Positions 40,301 through 53,460 of a DNA stretch of 64,000 nucleotides are shown piece after piece. The stretch lies in contig CM059971.1 in assembly GCA_030490835.1 (NCBI GenBank), positions 47,292,012 through 47,356,011 on the forward strand, given 5' to 3'. How positions within the stretch are numbered: the first letter of the stretch is position 1; each line of letters starts with the position of its first letter. This DNA comes from Annona cherimola (Eukaryota > Streptophyta > Magnoliopsida > Magnoliales > Annonaceae). Both the position numbers and the translations under genes were made by a program. The notes beneath the pieces are model-generated. The model had not been told where the DNA came from and searched no databases. It worked only from the letters and a program-made list of their open reading frames with translations.

Positions 40301-40660
40301 TTGAAATTGAATCAAATGAATTTTGTCCGATAGAATGAACTTTGATTATTTAGAATAGTGTACAACTCAATCTAATTGACTTGATTTGACTGTAATGAGA
40401 ACGAGTAAACTTTAACGCATTCCAATAGACTCAAAACAACCGAATCGGAGGTAAGGAACTTCAATAAATAAGAACTAGCAACAATCGCTTGATTTCGTTT
40501 ACATTCGAACGACAACGGATGACGTTAAAGGTATTCAAATCGAATCAAATGAATTGAGTTGGATAGAATGAACTTTCATTATTTAGAATAGTGTACAACT
40601 CAATCTAATTGACTTCATTTGACTGTAATGTGAACGAGTAAACTTTAACGCATTCCAATA
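35990..40660 (+). repeat. 20-monomer block, first copy (4,663-bp unit)
   Basis: Markers recur at 4,663 bases: agtttacaac (36,393 and 41,056), gtacgtaaggaaattc (about 37,881 and 42,544) and aaactctaacgcattataatag (38,311 and 42,974). To the right of about 38.5 kb the offset becomes 5,363 (atcgtacata at 38,578 and 43,941; the tactttaatg variant at about 39,690 and 45,053) because the second copy has gained three monomers. The match ends near 40.15 kb, where tactctaatgag appears. Confidence 0.82.
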
Positions 40661-43600
40661 GATTCAAAACAACCGAATCGGAAGTAAGGAACTTCAATAA
40701 ATAAGAACTAGCAACAATCCCTTTATTTCGTTTGCATTGGAACGACAACAAATTACCTTAAAGGCGTTCGAATCGAATCAACTGAATTCAGTCGGATAGA
40801 ATGAACTGTGATTATTTAGAATAGTGTACAACTCGATCTAATTGACTTAATTTGACTGTAATGTGAACGAGTAAACTTTAACGCATTCCAATAGATTCAA
40901 AACAACCGAATCGGAGGTAAGGAACTTCAATAAATAAGAACTAGCAACAATCCCTTGATTTCGTTTACATTCGAACGACAACGGATGACGTTAAAGGCAT
41001 TCATATCGAATCAAATGAATTGAGTTGGATAGAATGAACTTTGATTATTTAGAATAGTTTACAACTCAATCTAATTGACTTGATTTTACTGTAATGTGAA
41101 CGAATAAACTTTAAGGCATTCCAATAGATTTAAAACAACCGAATCGGAGGTAAGGAACTTCAATAAATAAGAACTAGCAACAATCCCTTAATTTCGTTTA
41201 CATTCGAACGACAACGGAGGACGTTAAAGGCATTCAAATCGAATCAAATGCATTGAGTTTGATAGAATGAACTTTGATTATTTAGAATAGTGTACAACTC
41301 AATCTAATTGACTTGATTTTACTGTAATGTGAACGAATAAACTTTAAGGCATTCCAATAGATTTAAAACAACCGAATCGGAGGTAAGAAACTTCAATAAA
41401 TAAGAACTAGCAACAATCCCTTGATTTCGTTTACATTCGAACGACAACGGATGACGTTAAAGGCATTCAAATCGAATCAAATGAATTCAGTCGGATAGAA
41501 TGAACTGTGATTATTTAGGATAGTGTACAACTCAATCTAATTGACTTAATTTGTCTGTAATGTGAACGAGTAAACTTTAACGCATTCCAATAGATTCAAA
41601 ACAACCGAATCGGAGGTAAGGAACTTCAATAAATAAGAACTAGCAACAATCCCTTGATTTCGTTTACATTCGAACGACAACGGATGACGTTAAAGGCATT
41701 CATATCGAATCAAATGAATTGAGTTGGATAGAATGAACTTTGATTATTTAGAATAGTGTACAACTCAATCTAATTGACTTAATTTTACAGTAATGTGAAC
41801 GAGTAAACTTTAACGCATTCTAATAGATTCAAAACAACCGAATCGGAGGTAAGGAACTTCAATAAATAAGAACTAGCAACAATCCCTTAATTTCGTTTAC
41901 ATTCGAACGACAACGGAGGACGTTAAAGGCATTCAAATCGAATCAAATGCATTGAGTTGGATAGAATGAACTTTGATTATTTAGAATAGTGTACAACTCA
42001 ATCTAATTGACTTGATTTTACTGTAATGTGAACGAATAAACTTTAACGCATTCTAATAGATTCAAAACAACCGAATCGGAAGTAAGGAACTTCAATAAAT
42101 AAGAACTAGCAACAATCCCTTAATTTCGTTTACATTCGAACGACAACGGAGGACGTTAAAGGCATTCAAATCGAATCAAATGCATTGAGTTGGATAGAAT
42201 GAACTTTGATTATTTAGAATAGTGTACAACTCAATCTAATTGACTTGATTTTACTGTAATGTGAACGAATAAACTTTAACGCATTCCAATAGATTTAAAA
42301 CAACCGAATCGGAGGTAAGAAACTTCAATAAATAAGAACTAGCAACAATCCCTTGATTTCGTTTACATTCGAACGACAACGGATGACGTTAAAGGCATTC
42401 AAATCGAATCAAATGAATTCAGTCGGATAGAATGAACTGTGATTATTTAGGATAGTGTACAACTCAATCTAATTGACTTAATTTGTCTGTAATGTGAACG
42501 AGTAAACTTTAACGCATTCCAATAGATTCAAAACAACCGAATCGTACGTAAGGAAATTCAATAAATAAGAACTAGCAACAATCCCTTGATTTCGTTTACA
42601 TTCGAACGACAACGGATGACGTTAAAGGCATTCAAATCGAATCAAATGAATTGAGTTGGATAGAATGAACTTTGATTATTTAGAATAGTGTACACCTCAA
42701 TCTAATTGACTTAATTTTACTGAAATGAGAACGAGTAAACTTTAACGCATTCTAATAGATTCAAAACAACCAAATCGAACGTAAGGAACTTTCAATAAAT
42801 AAGAATTAACAACAATCCCTTGATTTTATTTACATTCGAATGATAACGAACGACCTTAAAAGCATTGAAATCGAATCAAATGAATTCAGTCGGATAGAAT
42901 GAACTTTGATTATTTAGAATAGTGTACAACTCAATCTAATTGACTTGATTTGACTGTAATGTGAACGAGTAAACTCTAACGCATTATAATAGATTCAAAA
43001 CAACCGAATCGGAAGTAAGGAACTTCAATAAATAAGAACTAGCAACAATCCCTTGATTTCGTTTACATTCGAACGACAACGGATGACGTTAAAGGCATTC
43101 AAATCGAATCAAATGAATTCAGTCGGATAGAATGAACTGTGATTATTTAGGATAGTGTACAACTCAATCTAATTGACTTAATTTGTCTGTAATGTGAACG
43201 AGTAAACTTTAACGCATTCCAATAGATTCAAAACAACCGAATCGTACGTAAGGAAATTCAATAAATAAGAACTATCAACAATCCCTTGATTTCGTTTACA
43301 TTCGAACGACAACGGATGACGTTAAAGGCATTCAAATCGAATCAAATGAATTGAGTTGGATAGAATGAACTTTGATTATTTAGAATAGTGTACACCTCAA
43401 TCTAATTGACTTAATTTTACTGAAATGAGAACGAGTAAACTTTAACGCATTCTAATAGATTCAAAACAACCAAATCGAACGTAAGGAACTTTCAATAAAT
43501 AAGAATTAACAACAATCCCTTGATTTTATTTACATTCGAATGATAACGAACGACCTTAAAAGCATTGAAATTGAATCAAATGAATTCAGTCGGATAGAAT

Positions 43601-45500
43601 GAACTTTGATTATTTAGAATAGTGTACAACTCAATCTAATTGACTTGATTTGACTGTAATGAGAACGAGTAAACTCTAACGCATTATAATAGATTCAAAA
43701 CAACCGAATCGGAAGTAAGGAACTTCAATAAATAAGAACTAGCAACAATCCCTTGATTTCGTTTACATTCGAACGACAACGGATGACGTTAAAGGCATTC
43801 AAATCGAATCAAATGAATTCAGTCGGATAGAATGAACTGTGATTATTTAGGATAGTGTACAACTCAATCTAATTGACTTAATTTGTCTGTAATGTGAACG
43901 AGTAAACTTTAACGCATTCCAATAGATTCAAAACAACCGAATCGTACATAAGGAACTTCAATAAAGAAGAACTAGCAACAATTCCTTGATTTCGTTTACA
44001 TTCGAACGACAACGGATGACGTTAAAGGAATTCAAATCGAATCAAATGAATTGAGTTGGATAGAATGAACTTTGATTATTTAGAATAGTGTACACCTCAA
44101 TCTAATTGACTTAATTTTACTGAAATGAGAACGAGTAAACTTTAACGCATTCTAATAGATTAAAAACAACCAAATCGAACGTAAGGAACTTTCAATAAAT
44201 AAGAATTAACAACAATCCCTTGATTTTATTTACATTCGAATGACAACGAACGACCTTAAAAGCATTGAAATTGAATCAAATGAATTCAGTCGGATAGAAT
44301 GAACTTTGATTATTTAGAATAGTGTACAACTCAATCTAATTGACTTGATTCGACTGTAATGAGAACGAGTAAACTTTAACGCATTCTAATAGATTCAAAA
44401 CAACCGAATCGGAAGTAAGGAACTTCAATAAATAAGAACTAGCAACAATCCCTTTATTTCGTTTGCATTGGAACGACAACAAATTACCTTAAAGGCGTTC
44501 GAATCGAATCAACTGAATTCAGTCGGATAGAATGAACTGTGATTATTTAGAATAGTGTACAACTCGATCTAATTGACTTAATTTGACTGTAATGTGAACG
44601 AGTAAACTTTAACGCATTCCAATAGATTCAAAACAACCGAATCGGAGGTAAGGAACTTCAATAAATAAGAATTAGCAACAATCCCTTGATTTCGTTTACA
44701 TTCGAACGACAACGGATGACGTTAAAGGCATTCATATCGAATCAAATGAATTGAGTTGGATAGAATGAACTTTGATTATTTAGAATAGTTTACAACTCAA
44801 TCTAATTGACTTAATTTTACAGTAATGTGAACGAGTAAACTTTAACGCATTCTAATAGATTCAAAACAACCGAATCGGAGGTAAGGAACTTCAATAAATA
44901 AGAACTAGCAACAATCCCTTAATTTCGTTTACATTCGAACGACAACGGAGGACGTTAAAGGCATTCAAATCGAATCAAATGCATTGAGTTGGATAGAATG
45001 AACTTTGATTATTTAGAATAGTGTACAACTCAATCTAATTGACTTAATTTTACTTTAATGTGAACGAATAAACTTTAACGCATTCCAATAGATTTAAAAC
45101 AACCGAATCGGAGGTAAGAAACTTCAATAAATAAGAACTAGCAACAATCCCTTGATTTCGTTTACATTCGAACGACAACGGATGACGTTAAAGGCATTCA
45201 AATCGAATCAAATGAATTCAGTCGGATAGAATGAACTGTGATTATTTAGGATAGTGTACAACTCAATCTAATTGACTTAATTTGTCTGTAATGTGAACGA
45301 GTAAACTTTAACGCATTCCAATAGATTCAAAACAACCGAATCGTACGTAAGGAACTTCAATAAATAAGAACTAGCAACAATCTCTTGATTTCGTTTACAT
45401 TCGAACCACAACGGATGACGTTAAAGGCATTCAAATCGAATCAAATGAATTGAGTTGGATAGAATGAACTTTGATTATTTAGAATAGTGTACACCTCAAT
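40660..45500 (+). repeat. 20-monomer block, second copy with three extra monomers
   Basis: It begins at about 40,664 inside a monomer whose left part reads gacttcatttgactg and whose right part reads gaatcggaagtaagg followed by ctttatttcg. It follows the first copy nearly base for base to about 45.5 kb, apart from a three-monomer (700-bp) gain at 42.5-43.9 kb. Differences between the copies are single bases, for example caacaatacc at about 37,914 facing caacaatccc in this copy. Confidence 0.8.
42541..43940 (+). repeat. Three-monomer tandem duplication (700 bp)
   Basis: The words atcgtacgtaaggaaattc (42,541 and 43,241) and aaactctaacgcattataatag (ctctaac at 42,974 and 43,674) are 700 bases apart, which is 233 + 233 + 234. 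The related blocks at 37.9-38.6 kb and 55.8-56.5 kb have this trimer once, so it is a gain in this copy only (or a loss in both of the others, which is less simple). Confidence 0.82.
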
Positions 45501-45719
45501 CTAATTGACGTAATTTTACTGAAATGAGAACGAGTAAACTTTAACGCATTCTAATAGATTCAAAACAACCAAATCGAACGTAAGGAACTTTCAATAAATA
45601 AGAATTAACAACAATCCCTTGATTTTATTTACATTCGAATGATAACGAACGACCCTAAAAGCATTGAAATTGAATCAAATGAATTCAGTCGGATAAAATG
45701 AACTTTGATTATTTAGAAT

Positions 45720-45951
45720 AGTGTACAACTCAATCTAATTGACTTGATTTGACTGTAATGAGAACGAGTAAACTTTAACGCATTCTAATAGATTCAAAAC
45801 AACCGAATCGGAAGTAAGGAACTTCAATAAATAAGAACTAGCAACAATCCCTTTATTTCGTTTGCATTGGAACGACAACAAATGACTTAAAGGCGTACGA
45901 ATCGAATCAACTGAATTCAGTCGGATAGAATGAACTTTGATTATTTAGAAT
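45720..45951 (+). repeat. 232-bp monomer with a one-base deletion
   Basis: The tail reads aatgacttaaaggcgtacg where relatives read aatgaccttaaaggcgttcg, so one c is missing and the monomer is 232 bp. The next monomer starts agggtacaac, losing the usual tgtaca word. Both changes are present again at 58,471 and about 58,542, so they predate the 12.6-kb duplication. Confidence 0.8.
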
Positions 45952-46479
45952 AGGGTACAACTCAATCTAATTGACTTAATTTGACTGTAATGTGATCGAA
46001 TAAACTTTAACGCATTCCAATAAATTCAAAACAACCGAATCGGACGTAAGGAACTTCAATAAATAAGAACTAACAACAATCCCTTTATTTCGTTTGCATT
46101 GGAACGACAACGGAGGACGTTAAAGGCATTCAAATCGAATCAAATGCATTGAGTTGGATAGAATGAACTTTGATTATTTAGAATAGTGTACAACTCAATC
46201 TAATTGACTTGATTTTACTGTAATGTGAACGAATAAACTTTAACGCATTCCAATAGATTAAAAACAACCGAATCGGAGGTAAGGAACTTCAATAAATAAG
46301 AACTAGCAACAATCCCATGATTTCGTTTACATTCGAACGATAACGGATGACGTTAAAGGCATTCAAATCGAATCAAATGAATTCAGTCGGATAGAATGAA
46401 CTGTGATTATTTAGGATAGTGTACAACTCAATCTAATTGACCTAATTTGTCTGTAATGTGAACGAGTAAACTTTAACGC

Positions 46480-46960
46480 ATTCTAATAGATTCAAAACAA
46501 CCAAATCGAACGTAAGGAACTTCAATAAACAAGAATTAACAACAATCCCTTGATTTTATTTACATTCGAATTATAACGAACGACCTTAAAAGTTTTGAAA
46601 TTGAATCAAATGAATTCAGTCGGATAGAATGAACTTTTATTATTTAGAATAGTGTACAACTCAATCTAATTGACTTGATTTGACTGTAATGAGAACGAGT
46701 AAACTTTAACGCATTCTAATAGATTCAAAACAACCAAATCGAACGTAAGGAACTTCAATAAACAAGAATTAACAACAATCCCTTGATTTTATTTACATTC
46801 GAATTATAACGAACGACCTTAAAAGTTTTGAAATTGAATCAAATGAATTCAGTCGGATAGAATGAACTTTTATTATTTAGAATAGTGTACAACTCAATCT
46901 AATTGACTTGATTTGACTGTAATGAGAACGAGTAAACTTTAACGCATTCCAATAGATTCA
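46480..46960 (+). repeat. Single-monomer tandem duplication
   Basis: Two neighbouring monomers share caaccaaatcgaacgtaagg, aataaacaagaatt, gaattataac, the aaaagttttg variant and gaacttttatt, and are identical by eye across one 233-base period (ccaaatcgaa at 46,501 and 46,734). The partner block at 59.1-59.3 kb has this monomer once. This is the smallest copy-number change visible in the window. Confidence 0.82.
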
Positions 46961-47311
46961 AAACAACCGAATCGGAGGTAAGGAACTTCAATAAATAAGA
47001 ACTAGCAACAATCGCTTGATTTCGTTTACATTCGAACGACAACGGATGACATTAAAGGCATTCAAATCGAATCAAATGAATTGAGTTGGATAGAATGAAC
47101 TTTGATTATTTAGAATAGTGTACACCTCAATCTAATTGACTTAATTTTACTCTAATGAGAACGAATAAACTTTAACGCATTCTAATAGATTCAAAACAAC
47201 CAAATCGAACCTAAGGAACTTTCAATAAACAAGAATTAACAACAATCCCTTGATTTTATTTACATTCGAATGATAACGAACGACCTTAAAAGCATTGAAA
47301 TTGAATCAAAT

Positions 47312-49410
47312 GAATTTTTTCCGATAGAATGAACTTTGATTATTTAGAATAGTGTACAACTCAATCTAATTGACTTGATTTGACTGTAATGAGAACGAGT
47401 AAACTTTAACGCATTCCAATAGACTCAAAACAACCGAATCGGAGGTAAGGAACTTCAATAAATAAGAACTAGCAACAATCGCTTGATTTCGTTTACATTC
47501 GAACGACAACGGATGACGTTAAAGGTATTCAAATCGAATCAAATGAATTGAGTTGGATAGAATGAACTTTGATTATTTAGAATAGTGTACACCTCAATCT
47601 AATTGACTTAATTTTACTGTAATGAGAACGAGTAAACTTTAACGCATTCTAATAGATTCAAAACAACCAAATCGAACGTAAGGAACTTCAATAAACAAGA
47701 ATTAACAACAATCCCTTGATTTTATTTACATTCGAATTATAACGAACGACCTTAAAAGTTTTGAAATTGAATCAAATGAATTCAGTCGGATAGAATGAAC
47801 TTTTATTATTTAGAATAGTGTACAACTCAATCTAATTGACTTGATTTGACTGTAATGAGAATGAGTAAACTTTAACGCATTCCAATAGATTCAAAACAAC
47901 CGAATCGGAGGTAAGGAACTTCAATAAATAAGAACTAGCAACAATCGCTTGATTTCGTTTACATTCGAACGACAACGGATGACATTAAAGGCATTCAAAT
48001 CGAATCAATTGAATTGAGTTGGATAGAATGAACTTTGATTATTTAGAATAGTGTACACCTCAATCTAATTGACTTAATTTTACTCTAATGAGAACGAATA
48101 AACTTTAACGCATTCTAATAGAGTCAAAACAACCAAATCGAACCTAAGGAACTTTCAATAAACAAGAATTAACAACAATCCCTTGATTTTATTTACATTC
48201 GAATGATAACGAACGACCTTAAAAGCATTGAAATTGAATCAAATGAATTTTGTCCGATAGAATGAACTTTGATTATTTAGAATAGTGTACAACTCAATCT
48301 AATTGACTTGATTTGACTGTAATGAGAACGAGTAAACTTTAACGCATTCCAATAGACTCAAAACAACCGAATCGGAGGTAAGGAACTTCAATAAATAAGA
48401 ACTAGCAACAATCGCTTGATTTCGTTTACATTCGAACGACAACGGATGACGTTAAAGGTATTCAAATCGAATCAAATGAATTGAGTTGGATAGAATGAAC
48501 TTTCATTATTTAGAATAGTGTACAACTCAATCTAATTGACTTCATTTGACTGTAATGTGAACGAGTAAACTTTAACGCATTCCAATAGATTCAAAACAAC
48601 CGAATTGGAGGTAAGGAACTTCAATAAATAAGAACTAGCAACAATCCCTTGATTTCGTTTACATTCGAACGACAACGGATGACATTAAAGGCATTCAAAT
48701 CGAATCAAATGAATTGAGTTGGATAGAATGAACTTTGATTATTTAGAATAGTGTACACCTCAATCTAATTGACTTAATTTTACTGTAATGAGAACGAGTA
48801 AACTTTAACGCATTCTAATAGATTCAAAACAACCAAATCGAACGTAAGGAACTTCAATAAACAAGAATTAACAACAATCCCTTGATTTTATTGACATTCG
48901 AATTATAACGAACGACCTTAAAAGTTTTGAAATTGAATCAAATGAATTCAGTCGGATAGAATGAACTTTTATTATTTAGAATAGTGTACAACTCAATCTA
49001 ATTGACTTGATTTGACTGTAATGAGAACGAGTAAACTTTAACGCATTCCAATAGATTCAAAACAACCGAATCGGAGGTAAGGAACTTCAATAAATAAGAA
49101 CTAGCAACAATCGCTTGATTTCGTTTACATTCGAACGACAACGGATGACATTAAAGGCATTCAAATCGAATCAAATGAATTGAGTTGGATAGAATGAACT
49201 TTGATTATTTAGAATAGTGTACACCTCAATCTAATTGACTTAATTTTACTCTAATGAGAACGAATAAACTTTAACGCATTCTAATAGATTCAAAACAACC
49301 AAATCGAACCTAAGGAACTTTCAATAAACAAGAATTAACAACAATCCCTTGATTTTATTTACATTCGAATGATAACGAACGACCTTAAAAGCATTGAAAT
49401 TGAATCAAAT
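47312..49410 (+). repeat. Nine-monomer unit, isolated copy in the middle of the array
   Basis: This 2,099-bp stretch carries the gaattttttccgatag/gaattttgtccgatag subtype at 47,312 and 48,245 (933 apart) and the same order of monomers as the tandem 9-mers at 59-64 kb. At 49,411 the next expected marker is absent and the sequence reads gaattcagttggatag, a hybrid where the 16,088-bp block joins. Confidence 0.75.
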
Positions 49411-49419
49411 GAATTCAGT

Positions 49420-52400
49420 TGGATAGAATGAACTTTGATTATTTAGAATAGTGTACAACTCAATCTAATTGACTTGATTTTACTGTAATGTGAACGAATA
49501 AACTTTAACGCATTCCAATAGATTCAAAACCACTGAATCGGAGGTAATGAACTTCAATAAATAAGAACTAGCAACAATCCCTTGATTTCGTTTACATTCG
49601 AACGACAACGGATGACGTTAAAGGCATTCAAATCGAATCAAATGAATTCAGTCGGATAGAATGAACTGTGATTATTTAGGATAGTGTACAACTCAATTTA
49701 ATTGACTTAATTTGTCTGTAATGTGAACGAGTAAACTTTAACGCATTCCAATAGATTCAAAACAACCGAATCGGAGGTAAGGAACTTCAATAAATAAGAA
49801 CTAGCAACAATCCCTTGATTTCGTTTGCATTCGAACGACAACGGATGACGTTAAAGGCATTCATATCGAATCAAATGAATTGAGTTGGATAGAATGAACT
49901 TTGATTATTTAGAATAGTGTACAACTCAATCTAATTGACTTAATTTTACAGTAATGTGAACGAGTAAACTTTAACGCATTCTAATAGATTCAAAACATCC
50001 GAATCGGAGGTAAGGAACTTCAATAAATAAGAACTAGCAACAATCCCTTAATTTCGTTTACATTCGAACGACAACGGAGGACGTTAAAGGTATTCAAATC
50101 GAATCAAATGCATTGAGTTGGATAGAATGAACTTTGATTATTTAGAGTAGTGTACCACTCAATCTAATTGACTTGATTTTACTGTAATGTGAACGAATAA
50201 ACTTTAACGCATTCCAATAGATTTAAAACAACCGAATCGGAGGTAAGAAACTTCAATAAATAAGAACTAGCAACAATTCCTTGATTTCGTTTACATTCGA
50301 ACGACAACGGATGACGTTAAAGGCATTCAAATCGAATCAAATGAATTCAGTCGGATAGAATGAACTGTGATTATTTAGGATAGTGTACAACTCAATCTAA
50401 TTAACTTAATTTGTCTGTAATGTGAACGAGTAAACTTTAACGCATTCCAATAGATTCAAAACAACCGAATCGTACGTAAGGAACTTCAATAAATAAGGAC
50501 TAGCAACAATCCCTTGATTTCGTTTACATTCGAACCACAACGGATGACGTTAAAGGCATTCAAATCCAATCAAATGAATTGAGTTGGATAGAATGAACTT
50601 TGATTATTTAGAATAGTGTACACCTCAATCTAATTGACTTAATTTTACTGAAATGAGAACGAGTAAACTTTAACGCATTCTAATAGATTCAAAACAACCA
50701 AATCGAACGTAAGGAACTTTCAATAAATAAGAATTAACAACAATCCCTTGATTTTATTTACATTCGAATGATAACGAACGACCTTAAAAGCATTGAAATT
50801 GAATCAAATGAATTCAGTCGGATAGAATGAACTTTGATTATTTAGAATAGTGTACAACTCAATCTAATTGACTTGATTTGACTGTAATGAGAACGAGTAA
50901 ACTTTAACGCATTCTAATAGATTCAAAACAACCGAATCGGAAGTAAGGAACTTCAATAAATAAGAACTAGCAACAATCCCTTGATTTCGTTTACATTCGA
51001 ATGATAACGAACGACCTTAAAAGCATTGAAATTGAATCAAATGAATTCAGTCGGATAGAATGAACTTTGATTATTTAGAATAGTGTACAACTCAATCTAA
51101 TTGACTTGATTTGACTGTAATGAGAACGAGTAAACTTTAACGCATTCTAATAGATTCAAAACAACCGAATCGGAAGTAAGGAACTTCAATAAATAAGAAC
51201 TAGCAACAATCCCTTAATTTCGTTTACATTCGAACGACAACGGAGGACGTTAAAGGCATTCAAATCGAATCAAATGCATTGAGTTGGATAGAATGAACTT
51301 TGATTATTTAGAATAGTGTACAACTCAATCTAATTGACTTGATTTTACTGTAATGTGAACGAATAAACTTTAACGCATTCCAATAGATTTAAAACAACCG
51401 AATCGGAGGTAAGAAACTTCAATAAATAAGAACTAGCAACAATCCCTTGATTTCGTTTACATTCGAACGACAACGGATGACGTTAAAGGCATTCAAATCG
51501 AATCAAATGAATTCAGTCGGATAGAATGAACTGTGATTATTTAGGATAGTGTACAACTCAATCTAATTGACTTAATTTGTCTGTAATGTGTACGAGTAAA
51601 CTTTAACGCATTCCAATAGATTCAAAACAACCGAATCGTACGTAAGGAAATTCAATAAATAAGAACTAGCAACAATCCCTTGATTTCGTTTACATTCGAA
51701 CGACAACGGATGACGTTAAAGGCATTCAAATCGAATCAAATGAATTGAGTTGGATAGAATGAACTTTGATTATTTAGAATAGTGTACACCTCAATCTAAA
51801 TGACTTAATTTTACTGAAATGAGAACGTGTAAACTTTAACGCATTCTAATAGATTCAAAACAACCAAATCGAACGTAAGGAACTTTCAATAAATAAGAAT
51901 TAACAACAATCCCTTGATTTTATTTACATTCAAATGATAACGAACGACCTTAAAAGCATTGAAATTGAATCAAATGAATTCAGTCGGATAGAATGAACTT
52001 TGATTATTTAGAATAGTGTACAACTCAATCTAATTGACTTGATTTGACTGTAATGAGAACGAGTAAACTTTAACGCATTCTAATAGATTCAAAACAACCG
52101 AATCGGAAGTAAGGAACTTCAATAAATAAGAACTAGCAACAATCCCTTTATTTCGTTTGCATTGGAACGACAACAAATTACATTAAAGGCGTTCGAATCG
52201 AATCAACTGAATTCAGTCGGATAGAATGAACTGTGATTATTTAGAATAGTGTACAACTCGATCTAATTGACTTAATTTGACTGTAATGTGAACGAGTAAA
52301 CTTTAACGCATTCCAATAGATTCAAAACAACCGAATCGGAGGTAAGGAACTTCAATAAATAAGAACTAGCAACAATCCCTTGATTTCGTTTACATTCGAA

Positions 52401-53460
52401 CGACAACGGATGACGTTAAAGGCATTCATATCGAATCAAATGAATTGAGTTGGATAGAATGAACTTTGATTATTTAGAATAGTTTACAACTCAATCTAAT
52501 TGACTTGATTTTACTGTAATGTGAACGAATAAACTTTAAGGCATTCCAATAGATTTAAAACAACCGAATCGGAGGTAAGGAACTTCAATAAATAAGAACT
52601 AGCAACAATCCCTTAATTTCGTTTACATTCGAACGACAACGGAGGACGTTAAAGGCATTCAAATCGAATCAAATGCATTGAGTTTGATAGAATGAACTTT
52701 GATTATTTAGAATAGTGTACAACTCAATCTAATTGACTTGATTTTACTGTAATGTGAACGAATAAACTTTAAGGCATTCCAATAGATTTAAAATAACCGA
52801 ATCGGAGGTAAGAAACTTCAATAAATAAGAACTAGCAACAATCCCTTGATTTCGTTTACATTCGAACGACAACGGATGACGTTAAAGGCATTCAAATCGA
52901 ATCAAATGAATTCAGTCGGATAGAATGAACTGTGATTATTTAGGATAGTGTACAACTCAATCTAATTGACTTAATTTGTCTGTAATGTGAACGAGTAAAC
53001 TTTAACGCATTCCAATAGATTCAAAACAACCGAATCGGAGGTAAGGAACTTCAATAAATAAGAACTAGCAACAATCCCTTGATTTCGTTTACATTCGAAC
53101 GACAACGGATGACGTTAAAGGCATTCATATCGAATCAAATGAATTGAGTTGGATAGAATGAACTTTGATTATTTAGAATAGTGTACAACTCAATCTAATT
53201 GACTTAATTTTACAGTAATGTGAACGAGTAAACTTTAACGCATTCTAATAGATTCAAAACAACCGAATCGGAGGTAAGGAACTTCAATAAATAAGAACTA
53301 GCAACAATCCCTTAATTTCGTTTACATTCGAACGACAACGGAGGACGTTAAAGGCATTCAAATCGAATCAAATGCATTGAGTTGGATAGAATGAACTTTG
53401 ATTATTTAGAATAGTGTACAACTCAATCTAATTGACTTGATTTTACTGTAATGTGAACGA
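49420..53460 (+). repeat. 4-kb block, right copy of 33.3-37.4 kb
   Basis: It starts within the hybrid monomer at about 49,421 and follows the left copy at an offset of 16,088 to about 53,460, where this copy reads gagtaaactctaacgcattagaatag and the left one gaataaactttaacgcattctaatag. Single-base differences are few, for example tttagagtag at 50,141 where the left copy has tttagaatag. Confidence 0.8.

Larger units (their letters stand above)
42210..49410 (+). repeat. 7-kb block repeated at about 12.4-13.3 kb offset, left copy
   Basis: It pairs with 55.5-61.77 kb. The offset is 13,290 up to the three-monomer gain, 12,590 after it (atcgtacata at 43,941 and 56,531; ggataaaatg at 45,691 and 58,281; aatgacttaa at 45,881 and 58,471; caatcccatgattt near 46,310 and 58,910), and 12,357 after about 46.7 kb because of one extra monomer here (gaattttttccgatag at 47,312 pairing with gaattttgtccgatag at 59,669; gaattgg at 48,602 and 60,959). 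The match ends at about 49,411, where the 16,088-bp copy begins. Confidence 0.83.
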
